64,000 nucleotides of DNA from Paraburkholderia metrosideri (GCF_904848625.1 NZ_CAJHCP010000017.1:1-64000), one strand, 5' to 3'. Positions 35,169 through 44,040 are shown, counted from the first letter of the stretch. Program-made: numbers and translations. The notes: a model not told the origin generated them from the letters alone.

Positions 35169-35798
35169 CTAATTTGCCGGTTCCTCGGCGGCGTTTTGTC
35201 CTAAGCCGTCCCCATCTTTTGCCGCCGCCAGCAAGGTCGCCTGATTCGCTCGCAATTCTTTCAGCATGTTGCAGAAAAGCGCCCCCTGTTCGATCGCGTC
35301 GTCCAGCGCGACGTGAGTATGCGGATGGTCGTCGAACCATTGTTTCGGGAAGCGCGGCTTGATGTTCTTGCGATACGGCAAACCAGTCATCGCGAAGGCG
35401 AGCGTTTTGATATCGAGCGCGGACCACGAAAACGGACAGCGTCCGACGAAGCGCATCATGTACCAGAACATATAGGTGAAGTCGAAACCCGCCGGCATCG
35501 CGACGAACACCGGTTTGCCAGGCAGTGCTTCTACCCAGTCGACATACGCCGTCAACGCGGATTCAGGCGTGCGCAGATCTTTGCGGCAGGCTTCCCAGGC
35601 GTCAGGCTGGGTCTTCCACCACGCTTCCTGCACGGGATGCGGCTTTGCCCCGTCGAGCAGTTCGAGATTGGCGGAGAAGGTGGCGATCAGTTGCTTGTCT
35701 TCCGTGTACGCAGCAGACGCGAAACTGAGCATGGAATGCGGGCCGGGAATCGGGCCGTCAGCTTCCACATCGGTACTGACATAGATTTCGCTGCTCAT
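35169..35798 (-). CDS. DEDDh 3'-5' exonuclease-like protein
   Basis: A 209-residue RNase H-fold protein. Acidic catalytic residues are in STDVEADGPIPG (Asp, Glu), an internal Asp in AGFDFTYMFWYM, and the His-Asp pair in HTHVALDDAIEQG, the DEDDh pattern of DnaQ-type exonucleases. Substrate could be DNA or RNA ends. The start codon overlaps the stop of the metallo-hydrolase gene by 4 bp (35795-35798), so they are translationally coupled and transcribed leftward. The C-terminal 25 residues are low-complexity. Confidence 0.85.
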   Translation of the reverse strand: MSSEIYVSTDVEADGPIPGPHSMLSFASAAYTEDKQLIATFSANLELLDGAKPHPVQEAWWKTQPDAWEACRKDLRTPESALTAYVDWVEALPGKPVFVAMPAGFDFTYMFWYMMRFVGRCPFSWSALDIKTLAFAMTGLPYRKNIKPRFPKQWFDDHPHTHVALDDAIEQGALFCNMLKELRANQATLLAAAKDGDGLGQNAAEEPAN

Positions 35799-36439
35799 GT
35801 TTGCACCCCGTCGGCGACGTAGGGATTCGTGCGACGCTCCGCACCGAATGTCGAAGTGGGACCGTGGCCCGGCACGAACGTGACATCGTCGCCGAGCGGC
35901 CAGAGTTTTTCGCGGATCGAGCGCACCAGGTCCGCATGATTGCCGCGCGGAAAATCCGTGCGGCCGATCGAGCCGGCGAACAGCACATCACCCACCAGTG
36001 CCAGCCGATGCTCACGGCTGAAAAACACCACGTGTCCGGGTGTGTGTCCTGGGCAGTGGTAAACCTCGAGCGTTTCAGCGCCGAATTGCACGGTGTCGCC
36101 GTTTTGCAGCCAACGGTCCGGCTCGAACGCGTCGGCGGCCGGAAAACCGAAGCGAGTGCTTTGATCCGGTAACTTGTCGAGCCAGAAGCGCTCGTCTTCG
36201 TGCGGTCCTTCGATCGGCACGCCGTAATGCGCGGCCAGCGTCTTCGCGCCCGCGCAATGATCGATGTGACCGTGCGTCAGAAAAACTTTTTCGACCGTCA
36301 CGTTCTGGCGCGCGATCTCGCCCTGGATGACGTCGAGGTCGCCGCCCGGATCGACGACTGCCGCGCGTCCGGTTGCTCCGCAAACGAGCAGCGAACTGTT
36401 CTGCTGGAACGGCGTGACGGGGATCAAGGTGACTTTCAT
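35795..36439 (-). CDS. Metallo-beta-lactamase-fold hydrolase (glyoxalase II-like)
   Basis: A 214-residue binuclear metal hydrolase. The motifs are HGHIDHCAG (HxHxDH), YHCPGHTPGHVVFF, LVGDVLFAGSIGRTDFPRG with the bridging Asp, and VPGHGPTSTFGAE with the last His. The layout is that of YcbL-type type-I glyoxalase II enzymes, which hydrolyse thioesters such as lactoylglutathione. It starts at 36439 and overlaps the exonuclease gene by 4 bp. Its promoter must lie in 36440-36600, close to a strong opposing promoter-like sequence near 36607. Confidence 0.9.
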   Translation of the reverse strand: MKVTLIPVTPFQQNSSLLVCGATGRAAVVDPGGDLDVIQGEIARQNVTVEKVFLTHGHIDHCAGAKTLAAHYGVPIEGPHEDERFWLDKLPDQSTRFGFPAADAFEPDRWLQNGDTVQFGAETLEVYHCPGHTPGHVVFFSREHRLALVGDVLFAGSIGRTDFPRGNHADLVRSIREKLWPLGDDVTFVPGHGPTSTFGAERRTNPYVADGVQT

Positions 36440-36606
36440 GGGATGACGGCGCCGCTGGAAAAACGTTGATTGTACCGGCGTCTCGCGCGTGTTCGCCGGT
36501 CGTCTCGACGGCTTGAAATCGGCACGTCGGACGGTCGATCTTTGCGTTAAATGTGAAGATTGGCCAAGGTTTACAGTCGGTTACCGTCTTCAAATTTTGT
36601 TTTAGG

Positions 36607-36935
36607 TATAATGGCGGTCATGTACAGGTAACTGTACTGCCACACGGCGATGCGTCCCCATCACAAATGGGAGCGCGGATCGCCACTCAAGTATGGGCTG
36701 TCGGCTTTGTCGACGGCCATCAAGTATCGAGCTTTTCGATGCACACGTCTTGCCCAACCAGGCGCCGCGCGCCTGCAACGGACTTAACTGCCGTGACGTT
36801 GGGTGGGGCCTACGCCGCCGTTCCTGTGCGCTGAGTTCCGCGCACAAGAACGTGTTTGCCACGTTCGATGGCGGCATGTGGGGTCTGGTCAGGCTGCCGG
36901 GGACAGGTTGCGCCAGACGTGAAAACTAACCGTGC
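36607..36935 (+). ncRNA. Candidate structured noncoding RNA
   Basis: A consensus TATAAT at 36607-36612 is followed by about 300 bp rich in inverted repeats: GGCGATgCG..CCCAT/ATGGG..CG..ATCGCC (36651-36693), GTCG/CGAC near 36700-36715, ATCGA/TCGAT near 36725-36742, AGGCGC/GCGCCT near 36762-36776, GTGCGC/GCGCAC near 36826-36846, and an enclosing GCCGCC/GGCGGC. No convincing open frame covers it. It does not match my recollection of 6S, tmRNA, RNase P or SRP RNA. It could be a standalone small RNA or a long structured leader for the RlpA gene. Confidence 0.35.
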
Positions 36936-37077
36936 GGTAGCGGCTGAATGAGCCGCATCCGGGCTTTAACGTACTGCGCTTGTCAGCGCGGCGCGTTGTC
37001 GTCCATTGCCGCCGGAGTCGCAGGCAACACGCATAACTTTTCGCGTGATGCGGCTCGACAATTTGATTGCACGTCTT

Positions 37078-37677
37078 ATGAAAACTCGGTTAACCCGCAG
37101 TCTGGGGACTGTTTTTGCCTTTTTTGTGCTGGCCGGCTGCGCTACGCCGCCGGGCGCCACCGACACGTCCGCAAACGACGTGCCACGCACCACAAAAAAT
37201 GCGCAGGCAGGTTCCTTCGGACCGCAATCCTTCGGTAGCGCGCCAGCTTCGACTACGGCTGATAACGCTGCTCAAGGCACCTCGCTGGCAGATGCCCAGC
37301 CCCTGACTGATGACAGTGTGAATGTTTCGGACTTTCATCAGACAGGTCGCGCCTCCTGGTATGGCCGTGGCTTCCACGGCCGTCGTACCGCGAATGGCGA
37401 ACGTTACGACATGCATGCGCTGACAGCGGCGCATCGCACGCTGCCGCTCGGCTCCTATGTTCGTGTGACGAATCCGGCTACGTCGCGCTCGGTCGTCGTG
37501 CGGATTAACGACCGTGGGCCGTATGCGCGCGGCCGCGTGATCGATCTGTCGATGGCGGCTGCCGCTGCGCTCGATATGCGTCATGCCGGTACGGCGCGCG
37601 TGCGGATCGAAGGTCTGACGCAGCAGGAAGCCCGCGCAGAGATGAACGAAACGTTGGCGTCGAACACCGACAAGTAA
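37078..37677 (+). CDS. rlpA: RlpA-like septal ring lytic transglycosylase lipoprotein
   Basis: A 199-residue outer-membrane lipoprotein that cleaves peptidoglycan lacking stem peptides and acts at the septum. The signal peptide MKTRLTRSLGTVFAFFVLAGC ends in lipobox LAGC. After a Thr/Ser/Ala linker comes the double-psi beta-barrel: GRASWYGRGFHGRRTANGERYDMHALTAAHRTLPLGSYVRVTNPATSRSVVVRINDRGPY with catalytic Glu and Asp positions. A C-terminal SPOR domain found in many RlpA proteins is missing, so this is a short form. Upstream ATG codons at 37048 and 37006 are possible, but 37078 begins the signal peptide. A terminator follows at 37773. Confidence 0.9.
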   Translation: MKTRLTRSLGTVFAFFVLAGCATPPGATDTSANDVPRTTKNAQAGSFGPQSFGSAPASTTADNAAQGTSLADAQPLTDDSVNVSDFHQTGRASWYGRGFHGRRTANGERYDMHALTAAHRTLPLGSYVRVTNPATSRSVVVRINDRGPYARGRVIDLSMAAAAALDMRHAGTARVRIEGLTQQEARAEMNETLASNTDK

Positions 37678-37772
37678 TGTTGTAACAGCTGCCAGGGCGC
37701 CTGATGCGCGCTTGTGGCAGTGCAGATCGCGACCGCCTGCTCCAGGTCGCTACGTCTGCAGAAAGACGAAGG

Positions 37773-37798
37773 GCCGCGTAATGACGCGGCTTTTTTTT
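37773..37798 (+). terminator. Rho-independent terminator of rlpA
   Basis: Stem GCCGCGT (37773-37779) and ACGCGGC (37784-37790) with loop AATG and an eight-T run. Confidence 0.92.
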
Positions 37799-37811
37799 CG
37801 TCTGGTTTCTT

Positions 37812-38690
37812 TCAGTCTTCTTCTTTTTTCAGCGACAACGCGCGGGTGTACAGCGCGTTGCGCGATGCCCCCGTGATGGCTGCGGCGACCTTCGCCGCGC
37901 TGCTCACCGTCAGTTCTTCCAGCAGGATGTTCAAGAGTGCGTCGTGATCGTGTTCGCCAGCGGCTTGCGGCGTCGCGCCTTCCACGACCAGCACGAATTC
38001 GCCGCGTTGCCGGTTCGGATCCGTCGCGAGCCACGCTGGCGCTTCGGCCAGGGTGCCCTGATGCAGCGCTTCATGTAACTTCGTCAGTTCCCGTGCAATC
38101 AGCAGACGACGCTCGCCGCCGAACGCGTCCGCCAGTGCCTGCACCGTTTCGACGATCCGGTGCGGCGCTTCGTAGAACACCATCGCGTGAGGATGTTGTG
38201 CGAGCGACTGCAACGTGGTGGCACGGGCCTTGGGCTTCGGCGGCAGGAAGCCGAGGAATGAGAACGTTGCGACCCAGTCGCCGGCTGCGCTCAGGGCTGT
38301 GGCCAGCGCGCTCGCTCCGGGCAGCGGGATGACCGGGAAACCTGCTTCACGTACGGCGTCGACGAGTTTCGCGCCAGGGTCCGAGATGCCGGGCGTGCCC
38401 GCGTCGGACACATAGGCTACGCGCTCGCCTGCTTGCAGATGCTCGATCAGGCGCAGCGCGGCGGCGCGTTCGTTGTGTTGATGCACGGCCACGAGCGGTT
38501 TCGAAATGCCGTAGCGCGCCAGCAGTTGACCGGTGTTGCGGGTGTCTTCGGCGGCGATACGGTCCACCAGTCCGAGCACATGCAAAGCGCGCAGCGTGAC
38601 GTCGGCGATGTTGCCGATCGGCGTGGCCACCACATAGAGCGCAGCGGTGGGGTATTGCTGCCCTTGCGCGAGTTCGGAGAGAGGAGTCAT
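37812..38690 (-). CDS. rsmI: 16S rRNA (cytidine(1402)-2'-O)-methyltransferase
   Basis: A 292-residue tetrapyrrole-methylase-fold enzyme that 2'-O-methylates C1402 in the ribosomal decoding centre. Family motifs: ALYVVATPIGNIADVTLRAL near residue 18, RIAAEDTRNTGQLL, YVSDAGTPGISDPGAKLV and IPLPGASALATALSAAG for SAM binding, then FYEAPHRIVETV and IARELTKLHE. The length fits. It is divergent from the yraN-like gene, the same neighbours as in many proteobacteria (E. coli yraL-yraN-diaA-dolP region). The two promoters lie between 38690 and 38887. Confidence 0.94.
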   Translation of the reverse strand: MTPLSELAQGQQYPTAALYVVATPIGNIADVTLRALHVLGLVDRIAAEDTRNTGQLLARYGISKPLVAVHQHNERAAALRLIEHLQAGERVAYVSDAGTPGISDPGAKLVDAVREAGFPVIPLPGASALATALSAAGDWVATFSFLGFLPPKPKARATTLQSLAQHPHAMVFYEAPHRIVETVQALADAFGGERRLLIARELTKLHEALHQGTLAEAPAWLATDPNRQRGEFVLVVEGATPQAAGEHDHDALLNILLEELTVSSAAKVAAAITGASRNALYTRALSLKKEED

Positions 38691-38886
38691 GAGGCAAAAG
38701 ACGCAAACTGACGTAAGGAGGCCGACATTGTGCCATGCGGGGGAAGGGCGTTATGAACGGCGCGGGCGGCAGGCGGAGGGCGAGCCTACGGAAAGCGCTG
38801 GTCCCGGCGAAACGACGGCGCCGCGGACGAGTGCGCAGAAGGTGATCGTCGCAAAGAAAGCAGCGCGGCAGGAAACCACCGCGCTG

Positions 38887-39342
38887 ATGACGGCTACCCC
38901 CAACTCAATTGAACAGGAGAGGACTGCAATCAGGCCCATGGGCAAAGCCGCCACGCCGGACAACTTTTCTCCGCCCGCCGGGTCCAAACTCGTCGGCTCA
39001 GCTTTCGAGTCGCGAGCGCAGGAATTCTTGCAGCGCCAGCGTTTGCGTTTCGTCGCACGCAATGTGTCGTGCCGGGGCGGCGAGATCGATCTCGTGATGC
39101 GCGACCGTGACGGCTCGCTGGTCTTCGTCGAAGTTCGTGCACGTAGACAGCGTCAGTATGGCGGCGCGGCGGCGAGCATCGGCTGGCTCAAGAAACAGCG
39201 CATCGTGCGCGCGGCGCAGCATTACCTCGCCTCGCGCAATCAGGTTTCGCGAGACCAACCCGCGTGTCGCTTCGATGTGATTGCATTCGAAGCCGGCCGG
39301 CTAGTCTGGTTGCGCGATGCGTTCCGAGCCGACGAAGTCTGA
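38887..39342 (+). CDS. yraN: YraN/UPF0102-family endonuclease-like protein
   Basis: A 151-residue protein of the UPF0102 family, a restriction-endonuclease-like (PD-(D/E)xK) fold related to Holliday-junction resolvases. The core is GSAFESRAQEFLQRQRLRFVARNVSCRGGEIDLVMRDRDGSLVFVEVRARR, with the E-D-ExR active-site pattern. The start is uncertain: ATG 38887 is preferred; ATG 38938 would give 134 residues, and the frame is open further upstream. It lies between divergent rsmI and the diaA-like gene, a conserved order. The role is thought to be in DNA processing, but is not established. Confidence 0.85.
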   Translation: MTATPNSIEQERTAIRPMGKAATPDNFSPPAGSKLVGSAFESRAQEFLQRQRLRFVARNVSCRGGEIDLVMRDRDGSLVFVEVRARRQRQYGGAAASIGWLKKQRIVRAAQHYLASRNQVSRDQPACRFDVIAFEAGRLVWLRDAFRADEV

Positions 39343-39603
39343 GGCCGGGTGCGGGTCTCGTCCGTGAGTGCGATAAACTTGCGCTCGCGTGCGGGCCTTG
39401 GGGCAACGCCGGCGATCAGGACGCAACGCAGAAGCAGGCGCAAAAACCTGCGCGGAGAGCAATGTATTTCACGCTGCATTCGCACTCTTGCGCTGCGGAA
39501 CGTGACGTCGCCGGCCAGCTTTATCGGCGTGCACTACTTCGCAATACGACTTCACAACAGGGCCGCGCAGTGCGGTCCATTCGCGGTAGAAGATAGAGAC
39601 TCG

Positions 39604-40191
39604 ATGTCAGTCGAACGCATTCAACAACACTTCCGCGACAGCGCGGCAGTCAAACTCGAAGCCCTGGAATCCCTGTCGATGCCGATCGCCGCAGCGGTCG
39701 ACACGATGTTTGGCGCGCTTGCCAACGGCAATCGTATTCTCGCGTGCGGCAACGGCGGCTCGGCCGCCGACGCGCAACATTTTGCCGCCGAGCTGATCGG
39801 CCGTTTCGAACGTGAGCGGCCAGGCTTGCCGGCGATTGCACTGAGCACCGACACGTCGGTGCTCACCGCCATTGCCAACGATTATTCGTTCGAGCAGATT
39901 TACTCGAAGCAGGTGTGGGCACTCGGTCAGCCCGGTGACGTGTTGCTGGCTATCAGCACGTCCGGCAATTCCGCGAATGTGCTCGCCGCGATCGAGGCCG
40001 CGCATGAGCGTGAAATGATCGTGGTCGCGCTGACGGGTAAAGGTGGCGGACGCATGCAGGACGTGTTGAGCGATACCGACATTCACATATGTGTGCCGTC
40101 GGATCGCACGGCGCGCATTCAGGAAGTGCACTTGCTGACCATTCACTGTCTATGCGACGGCATCGATGCCATGTTGCTGGGCGAAGACTGA
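39604..40191 (+). CDS. diaA: SIS-domain protein, DiaA/GmhA-like
   Basis: A 195-residue sugar isomerase-fold protein. Motifs: ILACGNGGSAADAQHFAAELIGRFERERPGLPAIAL and LLAISTSGNSANVLAAIEAA, then CVPSDRTARIQEVHLLTIHCLCDGID. Sequence alone cannot separate sedoheptulose-7-phosphate isomerase (GmhA) from DiaA, which binds DnaA and times replication. The neighbours rsmI, yraN and the BON lipoprotein match the E. coli yraL-yraN-diaA-dolP order, which favours DiaA. The ATG at 39604 is used. The BON gene follows after 26 bp, so the two are probably co-transcribed. Confidence 0.85.
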   Translation: MSVERIQQHFRDSAAVKLEALESLSMPIAAAVDTMFGALANGNRILACGNGGSAADAQHFAAELIGRFERERPGLPAIALSTDTSVLTAIANDYSFEQIYSKQVWALGQPGDVLLAISTSGNSANVLAAIEAAHEREMIVVALTGKGGGRMQDVLSDTDIHICVPSDRTARIQEVHLLTIHCLCDGIDAMLLGED

Positions 40192-40217
40192 GACTGATTC
40201 CGAAGGAGAGCTAGTTG

Positions 40218-41012
40218 ATGAGCGTATTCCGCGTCAAGAAGACACTGGTGAGAACCGTGCTGGTGATTGGGTTCGCGGCGGGGCTGTCCGCAACGTTGCA
40301 GGGATGCTTTCTCGCCGTGGCTGGCGCGGCGGGCGGCGGCGCGCTGGTGGCGACCGACCGGCGCACCATCGGCGCGCAGACCGAAGATCGCGAGTTGCAG
40401 GTCAAGGCGCTGTCGCAGATCAGCCAGAATCTGCCGGATTCCGCGCACGTGAATGTGGCGGTGTTCAATCGCCGCGTGTTGCTGACCGGCGAGGTGGCGG
40501 GGGATGCGTCGAAGCAACGCGCCGAGAGTATTGTGCGCGGTTTGAATAACGTGAATACGATCGTGAACGAACTGGCGATCATGCCGGCTAGTTCGTTCTC
40601 GTCGCGCACTAACGACACGTACCTCGAAACGCGTGTGAAAACCGCGTTGATCGCCGAGAAGAACATTTCGGCGAACAACTTCAAGGTGGTGGCCGAGCGC
40701 GGTTCGGTGTACCTGATGGGCCTCGTCACGATGGATGAAGGCAATCGCGGCGCCGATGTCGCGAGCCGTGTGCCGGGCGTCGTGCAGGTCGTGAAGGTGT
40801 TCCAGTACATTCAGCCGCAGGAAGCTGCGGCGGCCGCGACTGCGGCGAACACGGCGCCGGTGGCTGCTTCGCAACCGGATGCGAGCGAGCCGACAGTGGG
40901 CGCGATTCCGGATTCGTCGGTGAGCGCGCGGCCTTTGGACCAGCAGGCGCCTGCGCCGGTTAGCAATTCGAGCTCGGTGCATCCGGGCAATCCGAAGGCA
41001 ACGACGCCATGA
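40218..41012 (+). CDS. dolP: Dual BON-domain lipoprotein (DolP/YraP-like)
   Basis: About 264 residues. An N-terminal hydrophobic segment ends in a lipobox-like TLQGC, giving an outer-membrane lipoprotein. Two BON domains follow (about residues 55-130 and 135-210), with blocks HVNVAVFNRRVLLTGEVAG and FKVVAERGSVYLMGLVT typical of the fold. An Ala/Pro/Ser-rich C-terminal tail of about 55 residues is extra to E. coli DolP. DolP supports envelope integrity and septal amidase regulation. The ATG at 40218 has GGAG upstream. Its stop overlaps the cytochrome start by 4 bp (41009-41012). Confidence 0.88.
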   Translation: MSVFRVKKTLVRTVLVIGFAAGLSATLQGCFLAVAGAAGGGALVATDRRTIGAQTEDRELQVKALSQISQNLPDSAHVNVAVFNRRVLLTGEVAGDASKQRAESIVRGLNNVNTIVNELAIMPASSFSSRTNDTYLETRVKTALIAEKNISANNFKVVAERGSVYLMGLVTMDEGNRGADVASRVPGVVQVVKVFQYIQPQEAAAAATAANTAPVAASQPDASEPTVGAIPDSSVSARPLDQQAPAPVSNSSSVHPGNPKATTP

Positions 41013-41362
41013 AGCGCGTTGGTTTCATCGTGAGCTCGGCGGCGGTGGTGTTGGGCGCGTGGGCGAGCGCTGCGGGGACATCGGCTTTTGCCGCCGATGC
41101 GCCGCGTGGTCAGAGCATCGCCAATGCCAATGCATGCATGGGATGCCACGCGGTGGATCGTAAGCTGGTCGGCCCATCGTTTCAGCAGATCGCAGCGAAG
41201 TACAAGGGCGATGCACAGGCGCCGGCCAAATTGACGCGCAAGGTGAAGGACGGCGGGTCTGGCGTGTGGGGCATGATTCCGATGCCCGCGCATCCATCCA
41301 TGAGTGATGCCGATATCCGTACGGTGGTGGATTGGGTGCTTGCCGGGGCGCCTGCGAAGTAG
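41009..41362 (+). CDS. Class I c-type cytochrome (c551-like)
   Basis: A 117-residue periplasmic monohaem electron carrier. A signal peptide ends near SAFAAD; the haem-binding motif is CMGCH near residue 44, with LVGPSF following, and the distal Met is in GMIPMPAHP. Size and spacing match cytochrome c551/c552. It overlaps the dolP-like gene by 4 bp and is the last gene of that cluster before tRNA-Ala. It likely donates electrons to a terminal oxidase or peroxidase. Confidence 0.92.
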   Translation: MKRVGFIVSSAAVVLGAWASAAGTSAFAADAPRGQSIANANACMGCHAVDRKLVGPSFQQIAAKYKGDAQAPAKLTRKVKDGGSGVWGMIPMPAHPSMSDADIRTVVDWVLAGAPAK

Positions 41363-41426
41363 GGTTTTGCCCGGGTTTGGGGGCGGGCAAAATGGAAAAT
41401 CGCTGTGCTAGAATTGGTCGGACGTT

Positions 41427-41502
<76 letters not shown>

Positions 41503-41534
41503 AATACACTTCCGAAGCAGTCCGGGAAAGTCCG

Positions 41535-41571
41535 AAAACCCCGCAGCCGTAAAGGCTTGCGGGGTTTTTTG
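41535..41571 (+). terminator. Rho-independent terminator after tRNA-Ala
   Basis: Stem CCCCGCA...TGCGGGG with a six-T run, 33 bp past the tRNA. It separates the tRNA transcript from the integrase region. Confidence 0.9.
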
Positions 41572-41666
41572 TTTCCGGGGCTGTCCGAAGGTGTCCATTG
41601 ACATCTGCCCCCAATCGGGGAAAACTCTTGGGGCAACTCTGCATCCACTCAAGACAGTATTCCCTA

Positions 41667-42106
41667 ATGTCGCTAACTGAAGCAGCGATCAAAAGCACGA
41701 CGCCCGTCGAGAAGCCGAGAAAGCTTTTCGATAGTGGTGGGCTCTATCTGTTCGTCGTCCCAGTGGTAGCAAGTACTGGCGGCTCAAGTATCGGTTCGGC
41801 GGTAAGGAGAAAAGTCTCTCGCTCGGCGTCTACCCCAAGGTGACGCTTGCGGCAGCAAGGAAGCAGCGGGACGAGGCTCGGGCTCTACTCGTCGCTGGTG
41901 TTAATCCAGGCGAGGTAAGGAAGCAGACGCGCGCAACGCTGCGGGACGAAGTCGCTCGCCTTGATGCTGAAATGCGCTTCTCTCTGGATAGCGACGGGGC
42001 GCTGTCGATTCGAATCGGTACCCGCCGGGTGAATCTTAGTCCATCGGAAACCGCCGAGCTTCGCGCTTTTCTGGATGCAACGCGGGGTGTACCCGTCAAG
42101 GAGTGA
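41667..42106 (+). pseudogene. Frameshifted N-terminal integrase relic
   Basis: Two frames joined by a -1 shift near 41755-41762 give an N-terminal integrase arm domain: EKPRKLFDSGGLYLFVV, then SKYWRLKYRFGGKEKSLSLGVYP, then AARKQRDEARALLVAGVNP. It closely parallels the intact integrase next door (YRFGGKEKRLSLGVYP). The length (440 nt) fits one lost base. After this domain the sequence departs into about 55 residues (TLRDEVARLDAEMRFSLDSD...ETAELRAFLDATRG) not typical of integrases. The second frame from ATG 41840 (88 aa) could still be translated and ends just before the intact integrase. It is evidence of an earlier insertion at the same tRNA. Confidence 0.75.
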
Positions 42107-42108
42107 AA

Positions 42109-43323
42109 ATGGCATTGACCGATGTGGGCGTTCGCAACGCCAAACCTACGGGCAAGCTTTATCGTCTGTTTGATGAGCGCGGCATGTATCTGGAGGTTTC
42201 GGCCACGGGCGGTAAGTGGTGGCGCTTCAAATACAGATTCGGGGGCAAAGAGAAGCGGTTGTCTCTCGGCGTGTATCCGGACGTGGGTTTGAAGGATGCG
42301 CGGGCTCGCCGGGATGAGGCCCGTAAGCTGCTTGCCAAGAATATCGATCCGGGTATTGAGCGCAAGGTGCAGAAGGCGGCAACGGTCGAACGTGCCGCAA
42401 ACAGTTTCGAAGCGGTGGCCCGCGAGTGGTTCGCGCGACAGGCGCCGGGCTGGGCTACAAGCCACGCCGACAAAATCATGGGGCGTCTAGAGAACGATGT
42501 ATTCCCGTGGCTCGGGGGGCGGGCGATTGCGGAGATCAAAGCACCCGAAGTGTTGGCGGTTTTGCGCAGGGTCGAAGCACGCGGTGCGCTCGATACTGCT
42601 CATCGCGTTCATCAGAATTGTGGCCAAGTCTTTCGTTATGCGGTTGCGACCGGACGGGCGGAGCGCGATATTAGTTCTGATTTGCGCGGTGCGCTTCCGC
42701 CTGCGCGGCACACCCATTTCGCATCCGTGACGGAACCCGCCGAGGTTGCGAGTCTTCTAAGGGCGCTCGACGGTTTTCAAGGCACATTTGTCGTTCAGTG
42801 CGCGCTGCGTCTAGCGCCGTTGCTGTTCGTTCGTCCGGGTGAGCTGCGCACAGCAGAATGGACGCAATTCGACCTGGATAAAGCGCAATGGCGTTATACC
42901 GTCTCCAAGACCAAGACCGAGCACCTTGTTCCACTTTCAACGCAGGCAGTAGCAACTCTGCGCGAGCTCCACGCGCTGACAGGACAGCGCCAGTACGTAT
43001 TCCCTGGGCGTGACGTCAAGAAACCAATGAGTGGTGCGGCCATTAATGCAGCGTTGCGTCGAATGGGGTTCGATACGAAGACGGAAATTACCGGGCATGG
43101 GTTTCGCGCAATGGCGCGTACGATCTTGCACGAGCAATTGCGTTTCCCAAGCGAGGTAATCGAGCACCAGCTTGCACACAGAGTTGCGGATGCGCTTGGG
43201 ACAGCTTACAACCGGACTAGATTCATCGACGATCGGGTTGTAATGATGCAACGATGGGCGGATTATCTGGACAGGCTGAAAGCGGGGGCGGAAGTTATCG
43301 AGATGAACAGCGCTACGGGATGA
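42109..43323 (+). CDS. int: Tyrosine-type site-specific integrase (P4/DUF4102 type)
   Basis: A 404-residue recombinase. The N-terminal DUF4102 arm-binding domain (TDVGVRNAKPTGKLYRLFDERGMYLEV, then YRFGGKEKRLSLGVYPDV) is followed by a core-binding domain and the catalytic domain. Active-site residues are Arg in LLFVRPGELRTAEW, His/Arg in GHGFRAMARTIL, His in IEHQLAHRV and nucleophile Tyr in LGTAYNRTRF. It probably excises and inserts the island at the 3' end of tRNA-Ala. The start ATG 42109 has AAGGAG upstream, shared with the end of the relic. No excisionase is adjacent, but an AlpA-like gene lies 1.1 kb downstream. Confidence 0.93.
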   Translation: MALTDVGVRNAKPTGKLYRLFDERGMYLEVSATGGKWWRFKYRFGGKEKRLSLGVYPDVGLKDARARRDEARKLLAKNIDPGIERKVQKAATVERAANSFEAVAREWFARQAPGWATSHADKIMGRLENDVFPWLGGRAIAEIKAPEVLAVLRRVEARGALDTAHRVHQNCGQVFRYAVATGRAERDISSDLRGALPPARHTHFASVTEPAEVASLLRALDGFQGTFVVQCALRLAPLLFVRPGELRTAEWTQFDLDKAQWRYTVSKTKTEHLVPLSTQAVATLRELHALTGQRQYVFPGRDVKKPMSGAAINAALRRMGFDTKTEITGHGFRAMARTILHEQLRFPSEVIEHQLAHRVADALGTAYNRTRFIDDRVVMMQRWADYLDRLKAGAEVIEMNSATG

Positions 43324-43386
43324 GATTGCGTTGGCCCACTGACTCGGTGCAATTCCGACTCGTATGTGGGCATTGTTGCAGTTACG

Positions 43387-44040
43387 TCATCTACTGTTGC
43401 GCATAGTTGTCGTCAGGGCAGCGTTAACATCCTTATCGACGGTCAGCAGATCCGACAGTTTTGCGTAAGAATCCTCGATTGGATTACCTAAAGTCTCGAG
43501 AGCGATAGTCGCAACCGCCGAGACACTCTTCACGGCTTCCACTTTGGATGACCAACCGTCTTGCGGTGCCAATGTGCCCAGCAACTGGATGTAAAGCTGC
43601 CGCATTTTCTCCTCTAGATTTCGTGCCTTTTGCCGTCCTCCTTGGGATGCACGAGATTTCTTCATATTCACGTGGGACATCACTTCATAGTAGCCATTTG
43701 AGCGTCCCATGTACTCCTTCGCCACCGATATAAAGAACCAGGCCTCTTCGTGATTTCCCTGTCTCCTGGCTTCTTCGGCACGTGCTAGATGCGTGCATGC
43801 GTCTACCTGATACGAGCGAAACGTCGAGTCTTGGCAGTTTTCTGTGACCGGATAGGTCGCGAGAAGTGCGGACTGTAATTCGTCCCGACGGACAGACGAG
43901 GCGTCATCTCTGGGAACCTCTGATTGATCCAGTGCAATGACGCGCTCCATGTACGCATCGAATGTCTCCTTTGCTCGCTCGAACGGCCAGCTTAAGGCAT
44001 GACGAACGTGATTGATCTCGCCTTCGAGATCGAAAACCAT
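43387..44040 (-). CDS. Hypothetical island protein
   Basis: A 217-residue soluble protein of unknown function. The ATG at 44040 is preferred because AAGGAGATA lies directly upstream; 44079 is possible. It is mostly helical with alternating charged residues (YQVDACTHLARAEEARRQGNHEEAWFFISVAKEYMGRSNGYYEVMSH) resembling a helical repeat or TPR-like unit, then a basic segment KKSRASQGGRQKARNLEEKMRQL. No catalytic motif is seen. It is the only leftward gene in the first part of the island and faces the integrase. Cargo or regulatory role unknown. Confidence 0.6.
   Translation of the reverse strand: MVFDLEGEINHVRHALSWPFERAKETFDAYMERVIALDQSEVPRDDASSVRRDELQSALLATYPVTENCQDSTFRSYQVDACTHLARAEEARRQGNHEEAWFFISVAKEYMGRSNGYYEVMSHVNMKKSRASQGGRQKARNLEEKMRQLYIQLLGTLAPQDGWSSKVEAVKSVSAVATIALETLGNPIEDSYAKLSDLLTVDKDVNAALTTTMRNSR

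Noticed and set aside
36600..36935. 6S RNA identification
   Set aside because: A GCCTACGCCGCC-like segment recalls 6S, but the expected single long hairpin with central bubble is not evident, and the usual zapA neighbour is absent.
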